Notes under the pieces: generated by a model | The model's input: only the letters and a program-made list of their open reading frames with translations | What the model was told of the DNA's origin: nothing | Database searches by the model: none | Translations under genes and position numbers: made by a program | Assembly (NCBI GenBank): GCA_900660155.1 | Contig: CABFPE010000275.1 | Span: 400,408 to 464,407, forward strand | From: Hofstenia miamia | Taxonomy: Eukaryota; Xenacoelomorpha; Acoela; Hofsteniidae | Direction: 5' to 3' | DNA: 64,000 bases | Shown here: one piece after another, positions 21,496-34,600 of the stretch | Position numbering within the stretch: the first letter of the stretch is position 1 | How the letters are laid out: every line of letters begins with the position of its first letter

Positions 21496-22638
21496 ATGCA
21501 TTTGCTAGCAATACAGATTATTCTATTTTTCCTTAAAATTACCTTACAAAACGATTATTGTCCGTTTCCATATTTCGATTGCTACAATAATTTGACGTGC
21601 ATAAACCCTGTTTTCGTTTGCAATCAGAAAATTGACTGTCCGGTTACTGCAAGGGATGAAGAAAATTGTTTGAGTACAAACTTCGAAAACTGCACAACGT
21701 TCTACTGTTGGGATATAATAGTTTTTGATGGACACGATGCATCGAAGTGCATTGAAAATTCAAAAAAATGTGATGGTGCTGTGGACTGCTTGTTTGGAGA
21801 GGATGAGAGCTGCAAATGTCCTGAAGAGTGGCTTCAGTGCAAAATTGGAAAACTTTCTGATGGTTACTGCTTACATCCAAGTAAGATTTGCGATGGTGCC
21901 ATTGATTGTGTTACCTTTGGTGCTTCAAGTTTAGACGAATGCGGCTGTGATGAATCTACGTTCCTCTGCCCCGATGAAGTACCTTACTGCTTACCGTCTA
22001 GCTATGTTTGCGATCATATTTTTGATTGCGCATCAAGAGCTGATGAAATGAATTGCACAGAAAGCTGTACGGACGGATTTTTTCAGTGCACTAATTCCTT
22101 TGATTGTGTCGCAAACCGGCTTTTGTGTGACAAATACGCTGGTGGTTCATTTGAAAGCATAAAATTTTTAACCGACTGTTTTGATGGTTCAGACGAAAGC
22201 TGCGACTGCTACTATTACTTCCACTGTCCAGGAGTTCAAGCTTGTGTTGAAAAGAAAAGCTTGTGCAGTGATTTATCCAACTGTGAAGTAACCGAGGGTG
22301 AAATACTAGAGGTCTGCACTTGCAATCCCAAAACTCATCATAAATGCATCGGTGAAAATATTTGCATTTCCAATTCAAGAGTTTGTGATTTCGCATATGA
22401 TTGTCCTTTTTCATTTTCGGATGAAGAAAACTGTAGTCACATCGCTAATGCACGAGATCGCTGCTTGACAACAAACTCATATTGGTGTAATTACCCCTCT
22501 CCACGATGTATACCATGTCTGTATGCAAGAGAAACCCATGATTTCACATTTCTGTGTTATACTCAATACACTACCTCAGAATGTCCCTGCGATAGCACGG
22601 AATTCAAGTGTTCAAATGGTCAGACTTGCATCAAAAAG
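21496..22638 (+). CDS. GPCR gene exon 1: signal peptide and first eight and a half LDLa modules
   Basis: It encodes residues 1-381. The start MHLLAIQIILFFLKITL looks like a signal peptide. LDLa modules follow back to back, recognisable by CDGAVDC...DES, CDGAIDC, CDHIFDC, and DGSDESC calcium-cage motifs. The sixth and eighth modules have lost several of the acidic calcium ligands. Nine modules in one exon is unusual, since LDLa modules are often one per exon in vertebrate genes. The exon ends at AAG|gtaagt; the open frame continues into the intron only to a (TTA)n tract. Confidence 0.88.
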
Positions 22639-22682
22639 GTAAGTGCTCAAATTCCACATGCTAGTAAAATTTTCCTATTTAA

Positions 22683-22714
<32 letters not shown>

Positions 22715-25700
22715 AATGGTGTTTATTCTTTATTGTTTGCCTAGTTTATTTCAATTCAGACATGCATATCAACCCAAAACTGTTCACGAACTTCCCGTAT
22801 GTTCACATGAATGACAGACAGATATTCTTCAACATTTTATCGGAAATAATAACCAGAAATGAATTACGAAGAGCATCTTACATATTTCTAACTTTGATGA
22901 ATTCATTTGAACACAAAAATGGACGCAAACCTTTTGGTAACACGAATAATTGAATTTTGCATTTGAAATTACATACATTTTTATATATTTATAGTAGGTC
23001 TTGCCTCCAATCAAATCTGTATCTTCCGCATAATGTTTACATGACTTAGTAGTTTTGTAGTTTGTAGTTAAACTTTCTTCTTAAATATGTACGTTCAGAA
23101 TAATGCTAGGACATCTAATTAATCAGGACGTGACAATTCAAGGAGGTATAAAATCGTTGAAGGCCCATTGGAATTTGTAATTACGTTTTTTACCGCTAGT
23201 TGTTCAGAAATGAATTGCATTTCACGTAATTAAAATTAATTGTGTGTATAATGGAAAACAATGCACAGTTTTCAAATGTCGATCAAACTGTAGAAATGAA
23301 CAATACACTCGTGCATTTGCTTTGCCAAAGCCTGAATTTTGTCGAAATGCTTGGATAAATGGCTTACCGAATATGAGATTGTCCTTACTAAAAAATATCT
23401 ATATTTGTGAGAAACATTGGCCACTAAACTTCATATGATGGAAGATACCCCAATAGATCGACCTTCAATTTTTAATTTTCCAAGTTCTTGCTTTCAACAA
23501 ACAAATTCTAAACAACGAAACAGTGCTAAGGTTATTTCAGTTAAAATAACACAAAAAAATAATTTGGTTGACGAAAAACAAAGTTTTTCTGATAATGATT
23601 GCATTGCAAATTGGGATAGACTTATAAAACGTTTTTCCCGATTTTGGATGAATCGATAATATGGAAAACGGTAAACGTATCAGGCATAGATTCTCTATTT
23701 ATTTATAAAATTGACATTAACAGTGATTTCCGTAAAACTTTATTTTGGATGTGCGTAAAAAGTATTGACAACCAGATATTATTTCCGAATTTTACAAAGA
23801 TGGCGAAAGCCTTCTCTCTCGTTGCAAACATCCAGTGAAACATAGCTGATCTTTAGAAATGTCGGTTGACAGAAATCCTAAACTTCGGTCTTAATTTTCA
23901 AGTAAATGACAGGGTTTTGATAGAAAACACTTGTCTACAGCACGTCGACAATTTAAAGTTGGGGCTTATTAAACATCAGTTAAAGTTCAACCTAGGTATA
24001 TTCACCATCCAGATCTTGTGGTAAAATCTATGCAACTTGCAACAGCTTCTCGTGTGGCATGCCGTAATTTCTGTCTCTATCAAGCATAAGATCTATTCAA
24101 AGATCTATTTCAAAAATAAGTTTAGATACTAAAAAATAATCCCAAGTTTGTGTGAAAGTCTAAATGAATGTCAAAAACAGGTTCTAATTGTAGTTGATGA
24201 GATTTCTATCAAGCCATCCATTAGGTATGTTGGTGGGCATTTATGTGGAAGGGCGCTAGATAAAGCGGATATTAATGCTACAACAGTTCTCGCAATCATG
24301 ATTCGTTCCTTACATGGGGAGGGGCCTAAGTGGGTTGTGGCATTGTTTCCGTTATACATTAATGACTGTCAATTTCAATTTGAAAAGGTTCGTGAAGTTT
24401 TGGACATTTTAAACTCCAAAAGCTGTTCTGTAGTTTGGATTTGCACCGACAACCTATCAAGTTTTTTTCATTGGTTAAGGATTACTTTGGTGAAGATGAA
24501 CTGTTTATTAAGATAAACCCATCGAACAATCAAAAGGTTTTTATGTTGCATGACACAGTTCATTTAATTAAAAGTGGCCGAAATTATTAGTAGAATGGCA
24601 AGATTCTATTTTTCTATAAAGGAAAGAACTATTGTTCCGATTGGAATGTTCTTGTCCGATTGTATAAAATGAAAGCAGATTTGGCCTTAAAATCTTCTAA
24701 ATTAACACATATGTCTGTTTCCCCTAGTTCAACACTCAATGACAGAGTGTTTCTGATGCCCTGCAGGTGCTTAAAGACCATATTTAGCTTCATTAAGGTG
24801 TCAATTTCCAAAGGAAGTGGGGACAATTAATTTTTTTGAAAAATGTCAATACTCGAATTGACTTCCAATTAATTTTGCTTAATTGAGTGAATGATGTCCA
24901 ATATGTATTATATTATATAGATTTCGTAGTATAATTAACATTGAATTCGTTTAGTAGTACACATGTAACAAAATAAAACTGTCCACCCGCACCACAACCC
25001 GCGTGGCATTTGACATTCAGTACCCGCACTGCACCACACCCGCACAGGTGCTGATAAAACCGCAACACGCGCGGGCAAACCCGCACTCGCGTTCACTTTT
25101 GTTTCTTTCTGAATATTGCCAGTGTTCTCTAACTGGAATTGGCTATCCTCGCGAGCATTCCTTAACACATTAACCAGGAGCCGCTCTAAAGTGGAGTACG
25201 CAATGTTTAATCCATTTATCAATCTATTTACTGAATGACCTTAAGTGGGATTTTTTCTGTCCTGGGCACGTTTAAAGCGATGTCATTGAATCAAAATTTG
25301 CTCAATATAGACACATGGCTGGATCCCATTTTTATATTTCCTGCTCTGATATTATCATTAGTCATAAAATAGATTCCATGTTCAATCTCTACAATTACTA
25401 CTACTAAAAATATTTACTAATATACATTTTTCACCCCTCAATAGATGAAAATGATATGACTTTCATTGACAATTTATTGTATAATCGTTATATTCGAGAA
25501 ATGGTCATTTGCTATTGCATAGCTGGATTTTTGGGTTTCAAAATCAACATAGGTGAGAGATTAAGAAAGAAGACTTTGGGAAATTTCATCGAGCCAAAAT
25601 CAGAGTTGCTTGATTTTATTGTGCTGTCATATTCTTTCTACTTGGAATGTGCAAGAAAGTCTTGCCGCAAATATGTTTCTGAATTTTTCAAAATTCTTAG

Positions 25701-28578
25701 AATTTATATAAAAATTGACATCCCTGAGAAAGCTTTGAACACAGTCTGCCACATTATGCAATGTTTTTTCAAAAGTAATTGTTACTAAATATGGACATAC
25801 AATTCTCCCTGAACTAAAAAATAGCCAATTTTTCTTAATCTTTTAATTTTTATATTTTATGTTTTACATAATAGATTTGAAGCATATTTCTATTATAAAA
25901 TATAAGAAATAACAGTATTTAATACATTTTATTGCTCTTTTTTACAGTTTACTAACTAAGTACTGTATTTATAGTCTATTTAGTTTATCAAATCCGAAAA
26001 AAATACTAAGCCCTACATACTGTACTTCAATTTGGACTATTACAATGTAGGCCTTCAACGATTTTTTACTTTTTGAATTGTCATTTCCTTATTAATTAGA
26101 TGTCCTTGATATATATATATATATATATNACACCCGCACAGGTGCTGATAAAACCGCAACACGCGCGGGCAAACCCGCACTCGCGTTCACTTTTGTTTCT
26201 TTCTGAATATTGCCAGTGTTCTCTAACTGGAATTGGCTATCCTCGCGAGCATTCCTTAACACATTAACCAGGAGCCGCTCTAAAGTGGAGTACGCAATGT
26301 TTAATCCATTTATCAATCTATTTACTGAATGACCTTAAGTGGGATTTTTTCTGTCCTGGGCACGTTTAAAGCGATGTCATTGAATCAAAATTTGCTCAAT
26401 ATAGACACATGGCTGGATCCCATTTTTATATTTCCTGCTCTGATATTATCATTAGTCATAAAATAGATTCCATGTTCAATCTCTACAATTACTACTACTA
26501 AAAATATTTACTAATATACATTTTTCACCCCTCAATAGATGAAAATGATATGACTTTCATTGACAATTTATTGTATAATCGTTATATTCGAGAAATGGTC
26601 ATTTGCTATTGCATAGCTGGATTTTTGGGTTTCAAAATCAACATAGGTGAGAGATTAAGAAAGAAGACTTTGGGAAATTTCATCGAGCCAAAATCAGAGT
26701 TGCTTGATTTTATTGTGCTGTCATATTCTTTCTACTTGGAATGTGCAAGAAAGTCTTGCCGCAAATATGTTTCTGAATTTTTCAAAATTCTTAGAATTTA
26801 TATAAAAATTGACATCCCTGAGAAAGCTTTGAACACAGTCTGCCACATTATGCAATGTTTTTTCAAAAGTAATTGTTACTAAATATGGACATACAATTCT
26901 CCCTGAACTAAAAAATAGCCAATTTTTCTTAATCTTTTAATTTTTATATTTTATGTTTTACATAATAGATTTGAAGCATATTTCTATTATAAAATATAAG
27001 AAATAACAGTATTTAATACATTTTATTGCTCTTTTTTACAGTTTACTAACTAAGTACTGTATTTATAGTCTATTTAGTTTATCAAATCCGAAAAAAATAC
27101 TAAGCCCTACATACTGTACTTCAATTTGGACTATTACAATGTAGGCCTTCAACGATTTTTTACTTTTTGAATTGTCATTTCCTTATTAATTAGATGTCCT
27201 TGATATATATATATATATATATATGAATACTTCAAATTGACGCTTTCTAATATTTAGCAAGTGGGATTTAATATATGATAAACGTTAATGAAAATGAAAC
27301 CCTTAGTTTAATTAAAAAACTGCACTTAATTAGTGCAGTTAATTCAAATTTTGTAAAAATTGAGAAAAACATTATGAAGATGATCAATTAATGATCGAAA
27401 CGCGTCAATTTGTGTTATGAAATAATGCATTTATGTAGCATTTCTTTACCATATGCAGCATGGCTCAGTGAGTTTGCATCCAGTCTGATATATTATCACT
27501 TAAAATTGAAATAAAAACAAGGACTCCTAGTGATAACATAGAATTTATTGTAAGGATTAGGAAAACAAGTAAAAAGCACTAAGCTTTCTTATATTTCGTA
27601 TGTCCACCACGGTTAGCGATCACTGCATCCACTCGTCATGGCATGCTTTCAACCAAATGCTTGCACATTTCTCTAATTTCTTCATCTCAAGTTCATATTT
27701 TTAAAAAAGAAGAAGTTATTTCACTCTGAGAATGAGCTTTGGAATTTCTGAGTCTCTGTTACACAATGCGCCACAAATTCTCTATTGGGTGCAAATTGGG
27801 GGTTGGGCCGGCCAGTTTATGACATTGAGGTTATGCCTATCACGCAAGCTTTGGTTCTGCGTGAATTATGACACGGGACATTGTTCTGCTGGAAAATACC
27901 TGATTCATCCGGAAACCATTCAAGCATTTGTTGTGTCACTCGACCTTTAATAATATGCGTGATGTAATACGTGCTTTCCATACTACCTTTTATATGTATT
28001 AAAAATTTCAGGTTTAATGCAAACTCACTGAGCCATGCTATATATATATATATATATATATAATAATAATAAAAGATATCAGAATACAATGAAATGGACA
28101 TATTTAAATTTTAAAATACTAATAAGACATCGTGAAACTAAAATTGCAGAAGCAATTTGAAAATATATCCAGTATTTTACGCAAAAAAGATCATGGAAAT
28201 GTTGCCTAATAAAGATCATATACCCATTTCATTGTCTTCTGATATCGTTTATTCATACGACTGTGATGAATTTTCAAGTTCAAAATTGGCGAGGCCAAAA
28301 GGCATTTAGAAACTCAGGCAAATGAGCATATAAGAGGGCATCTACAATCCGAAATACATGGATGTGAACCCAAGCTGAAAAATTTTAAAATACTAATAAG
28401 ACATCGTGAAACTAAAATCGAAGAAGCAATATGTATAAAATCAACTAAGAAAACATTATTAAATACACAAAGACATCAAATATATCTGAATTACTAAAAG
28501 AAAAAGGTCGGGAACATTTCTTCATATGTTTCAAAATGCCAACAATGTTAGTCGAAACATGTCGCAATAAAACATTAT

Positions 28579-28620
<42 letters not shown>

Positions 28621-31600
28621 GTTAGAAAGCATTAATTAACTTTTGCATGTTGCTCTCTTCTGCTAAGAAACCGTTAATGAGGTTTTGAGTTTTTTTTAAG
28701 TTTTTGTCTAAATATTGATAATCAAGGCTATCGCATACTTTATTGAAATCAATTAGTGCCAAGATACTGTCAATATAATTTATAGTTGAAAATAAGTCAT
28801 TCATAAGCGAGTTTAAATTACGTATTTTTTATCAAGTTGCTATAAGCCCCTAAAAATGGCAAACAATGAAAGTTCAAGATTAATGCCGAAAACAAAATTT
28901 TGTTTCGATAGATGGCATAACAAAGCATTGGAAAATAAGTAGGATGACAATGTAAGCAAATTCGAACAGTCCACGTGTATCATCTCAGTACAGACTGTTC
29001 AGAGGCTGGCAAAATACTGCAGGAATAGATCCTTGAAACATATCCTGTCAACTTTGTTTGCAATATTTTATGTGCAATTGCTGCACCTAAAAAATATATT
29101 AAAACTTTCTCAAAAAAATTATAGGTGGAACCGGTCTTATATCTTGATAGCACAAAACCACAGGGAATGATTAGATCACTTGAAGATTATATTGAATGTC
29201 AAGGATCATAAAATGTGCCTAAAATGGACCGAATCAGTATTGATTAACGGTTAATCGATTGTATGGCATACCCTATCCAATAATGAACGTGCTATTGCTC
29301 AAATACTATTCACGTTAATACCAATCCATTTTGTGACTCAATAAAATATGTTTTCACTGATTAGTTTTATTTTGCAATATTATTACACAGCAATTGTCTT
29401 CTAGAGACTATTAGGGTATGTGATACCCCACATAGATCTTTATTTAATTTTTCAATTGATGTATTATCAGTCTTTCATAGATCAGTCCTTTTCAAATATG
29501 TATGGCAAAACTACATTATAATTTACTGTTTAAGCATGTGGTTCCAAAACAGTCTTGTAGTTAGATATCAAAAGTGTTGGTTACTTAAGAAATATTAGAA
29601 AAAGATTAAGATAACGATATTCACATATTTTCAGACTTAAATGATTCGAATTTTATGGCAGTTGAAGAGTCTCCTAACATCAATGAAGATGACATTACAA
29701 TTGTGGATCCTTATCTGCCAGAAAATATTACTATGAAGATGAAGCATCTAGCAATGCTCAATTGAGTGAACTTCTGTAGCAGCATTGTGATCAGTCAAAT
29801 CACACAGGTCGTGCACCTCTTCGAAATATAGAAAACTTTATTCTTGGACCATGTACTAGGAATAAATCAATTGAACGAGAGTGAGGCTTTTTCCCGTCTT
29901 GCAGAAAAGCGTTCCAGAAATTCATCAGCATATTAATGCTTTTGGAAGAAGAAAAGTTAGTGCAAGGAATTCAGAACTTAATGACAATAAGAAGTTGCGA
30001 CCAATATTTTTAACTCAACATGAAGCCTTCATAAGAATATTGATTTAACTTAGTGCATTTCGCTCTTTCCTAAAATATTGATGAATTGTGAATTAAGAGA
30101 TGGTCTGCAAAACAGCTTTTACATTGTATTGTTTTTAAAATACAATCGTGAAGACATCATTTGAAGAAACCATCTAAATCCTTTGTCTCCAATTTTTTTT
30201 GATAGTTTTGTATCCCACTTACAACAATAATATTGCTTTGGAATCACTTACAATTGATGAACAATTTTTATATATATATACAGGCCCGTAGCCAGAAATT
30301 TTTCGATGGGGAGCACTTTTTTGAAAGACACAATTTATTTACATTTGGATTGTTTTTAAAAAACTTTCCTCCATTATTATAAAAGCCCCTATAACTTGCT
30401 ATAGCTTTACTTAAATATGAAAAAATATTTAAAAAAGGTAGCCTCAAAACAAAACTGATAAATTGACCATTGCCTTTAAATTTTTATTACAATAAAAAAG
30501 TGTTGAGAAAAGTCAGATGATCAAAGAAGGCAGCTCCTGCATACGGGCCTCTATATAGGCCCTATATACAATGAGTTTTGCGTTGTAAACAAGGGAATCC
30601 ACTCAAAAAATGTTCAGACAAGATTAATAGTTATATATAAATATGCATACTTACATTAAAAATAGACTAAAAAATCTGTAGACAATTTGATCTTATAATG
30701 TATCACATGAAATCATATATTGGAACAGGACGACATGTTACATCAAACAATTAGTTTGCAAGTGTGTCATTGATAAAAAAGTTCTAAAAATTGCTGGCTA
30801 TCAGCCTAAAAAATGGTCTACAAGCAAATATTAGACAGGATTAACGCAAGCCTAAGTAAATCTTTGCGAAAAGCAATAGTAAAGTACACAATGCCGAATG
30901 CAAATCAAAATGTTCTAGAAGATATGTTCAAAGAAGAATGTATGTATGTGTGTACATAACATTTAGAAATGTTCTAATTGATTTGAAAGGAAACATTTAT
31001 ATTAACGCTTCTATTTGTGAACAATAGTAATTTATTCGCAGTTCCTTTGATTGGGGTATGTCTTACCCCAATGGCAGATAATGCAATAATGGTCGTTTAA
31101 TGAGCCGGGCCGAGGTTAGGACTAATTGTTGCCCATTTCCATCTGCATTCGTGTGCACTGACCTGTGTGAATTAATCTGGATTGTGGTGATTAGGCAACA
31201 AACAAAAGAATGCGGAAAATGTGCAGGTAAATTTTACATTTGAAATGCAAAAATGCATTCTCCTTACATTCGTTATATTAGAAAATTTTCATAGCTCGCT
31301 TAAATTCAAGTGTGTATATTTGAATATTTTTTTATAAATTGTCAATAAAAGTGTTGATCATATATTTCAAGGTGCGAATTTTTTAAAAAGTAAGTTTTGT
31401 GCAGGTAGGATATGGGATGTCAAATTAATTAAGGTGAGATTTGAATTCACAGTGGAAAGATTTGTACTGTTTGTCAAAATCATTTTGTTTACTAAAATAA
31501 TTTATCAAGAATGGTGCCTGATTAAATTTTTCCAATTCTATATGTCGTAAGACAAAATTTAGTGTAAATTGAAGATTTCTCATACTTGCAACTTAACCGG

Positions 31601-34600
31601 CTCACAGAATATAGGCCGTGATCTACATAATTTGGAGAGGTTGTGACCATGTCAAGCAGACGTTAATAACTGAATTTTTTAAGTAAATTACCCACTGATC
31701 TGATTCAACCCGGTATTAAATGCCTTAGTTGCAGAAAAGCATCATGAAAAACATCAAGCAAATCTATATAATTGTCTACATTATACATCTGCTGTATGCT
31801 ATCAAAGGCTTCTATGTAATCCCTCTGCAAAGACTAGTTAAAACCTACTTTTAAAATGGTATTATAAAATTTTGCAGCACAGCAACCCCAAATGTCTACC
31901 ATAAGGCTGGAAGTGCTGCTTACACAATGTAATTCTTAACCTCAAAGAATTTAGAACAGCATATTTACACTATTCAATAAATATTCGTATAGTGAATGCC
32001 TTTAAAAATTATGAAAGGAAGGGGTACAAAAAGGATTCTCTAAAATAGCGATAACAATTGCGTGAACTAAGGCCCTTACTAGAGGGGAATTTAGTAGCGG
32101 AAGGTGAGGTAAAATGGGATAGAGGGATAAAATAGGAGTTTCATTTTAAAAAAATTGTTTTGTTGCTGCTGACTAAAATATGCTGTTTTGATATGATTCA
32201 GCTATCTATAAACATCCAAATACGTTTCAGATTGCAGTGATTGCTAACCAGTGTAGAGGTTGTTGCAGACTTTCTCAATACTTGATTTAATGATGAAGAA
32301 AACGTCAGCATATAGCAATTATCTACCATATCTGTGACAAATGCATTACTGTTTATACGTTACTCAATATATTAAATTAACGTGTAATCAACCTAAGATA
32401 ACATTTTGTACTCTAAATGAGACAAAAGGCTCATAATGTAGACAATATTAGAATGGGGCAAAACTACAAATTATCTTTTTCCACATAGTTAAATGAAAAA
32501 CAGTGGATTAAATGTGAGGTATGTTCCTTATAGCCTCGCTATAATGCTTTGCGCAGCAATTTATGAGAAACTGATGACATACCAGTGGCGCAGCCAATGG
32601 GGTGGCACACTGGGCACGTGCCACCCCCGAAATTGAAGGACAAAAAAAATTCTGAACAAAAGTTAAAAATGCTTTAATGCTGGGGTTGAAATTGATATCA
32701 CACTGTTTCTTCCGCTGAAAGGGATAAAATTTATCAATTAACCGTGACCTTGAATTAGATGCTAAAGATGTGCTAGGTGAGCTCCCTCTAAAGAGCAATC
32801 GAAGATTGAATTTGTTATTACAGTGAACTACGTTTGAATTATGAATGTTGAATTGTCAAGTTTTGAAAATTATATTTTTTATGCGTTATTCTTGTTCAAT
32901 TTAACAATAGATGTTTAACAGTTAAATATAAAAAGCATAGGTATCAAAAATTTAATTTTATCAACGTTCAAAATTAAGAAAATCTATTTTGTGCCCATAC
33001 CGAAACTAAATCCTGGCTGCGCGCCTGTGACATACCTTTGTGAGATTTGCTTACCTTCGTCAAAATTTGTATAGACTGGTGTTTATGCTTCTAATTTTAA
33101 AAACGCATGTAAATATATACTGTAATGTGCACATGATAGAATGCTATGTTATGTTTTTCAAATGGAAGACTTCTTAAATACAGATATTGATTTTTTATTT
33201 ACTTGGAATATCTTAAGTTCAAAAGTTTGGTGAATTTTGACAAAGTATCAATCTCAAATTCTATGTTGATTTGAATTTAATATACTATTTAATTTAAATT
33301 GTTGCTAACATAAAATTCTTTCAAATATTTTAGCTTAGTGATCATCTGCAATAATTACTGTAGTTCCAACGTCAATACGTACCAAATAGCCAACATTAGC
33401 CGTTTTCTATTTTTCAAGAAACACATATATTATTTTAAAAGATTATTTGGAAATTAAGCAATTCTACCAAAATCATTAAAAATTATTTCAACCAGTTTAA
33501 ACTACTAAGGCATTCTATTATTTCTTGCAAGGAATCATTGCAGATAACAGCCTTAACTTCATAAAAAGTATCCAATCAACAAAATTATCGAAGAACTAGC
33601 AGCAAAAAAGAACGAAAANAGTTAAAACCTACTTTTAAAATGGTATTATAAAATTTTGCAGCACAGCAACCCCAAATGTCTACCATAAGGCTGGAAGTGC
33701 TGCTTACACAATGTAATTCTTAACCTCAAAGAATTTAGAACAGCATATTTACACTATTCAATAAATATTCGTATAGTGAATGCCTTTAAAAATTATGAAA
33801 TGAAGGGGTACAAAAAGGATTCTCTAAAATAGCGATAACAATTGCGCGAACTAAGGCCCTTACTAGAGGGGAATTTAGTAGCGGAAGGTGAGGTAAAATG
33901 GGATAGAGGGATAAAATAGGAGTTTCATTTTAAAAAAATTGTTTTGTTGCTGCTGACTAAAATATGCTGTTTTGATATGATTCAGCTATCTATAAACATC
34001 CAAATACGTTTCAGATTGCAGTGATTGCTAACCAGTGTAGAGGTTGTTGCAGACTTTCTCAATACTTGATTTAATGATGAAGAAAACGTCAGCATATAGC
34101 AATTATCTACCATATCTGTGACAAATGCATTACTGTTTATACGTTACTCAATATATTAAATTAACGTGTAATCAACCTAAGATAACATTTTGTACTCTAA
34201 ATGAGACAAAAGGCTCATAATGTAGACAATATTAGAATGGGGCAAAACTACAAATTATCTTTTTCCACATAGTTAAATGAAAAACAGTGGATTAAATGTG
34301 AGGTATGTTCCTTATAGCCTCGCTATAATGCTTTGCGCAGCAATTTATGAGAAACTGATGACATACCAGTGGCGCAGNTTAATTATTATTAGAGCTGCCG
34401 ATAATATAAATAGCAATCTGATTATATTTGATTTGATATCAAAATTTGTATCAAATTCACAACTTTATTTTATATTTTACTATATTTTTTCTATATTTTC
34501 ATAAAACAAAAATTTTATAGGGTAAAGTGAAACTTTTGACTAGAGTATATGCAGAAGGTATAATGTAGTAGACACGGTATAGACTTTTCTGTTGCACTTA

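Noticed and set aside
22639-22716. Continuation of the LDLa frame past 22,638 ending in a poly-Leu run
   Set aside because: This is read-through of the intron into a (TTA)n tract; the gtaagt donor and the exon 2 match show that the frame leaves at 22,638.
26550-26882. Second transposase C-terminal frame as an independent gene
   Set aside because: Identical to 25,456-25,788 at a constant offset across a single N; best explained as assembly redundancy.
28622-28804. Minus-strand frame with LALIDFNKVCDSLDYQYL resembling the RT FxKAFD box
   Set aside because: Isolated 60 residues with no neighbouring RT blocks; not enough to call a LINE.
31780-32350. RT-like words on the minus strand (DYIEAFDSI near 31,800; a TDMVDNCYMLT box near 32,340)
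   Set aside because: On the minus strand the ADD-like box would precede the FD-box, the reverse of RT order, and no PQG box is present. Chance similarity is more likely.
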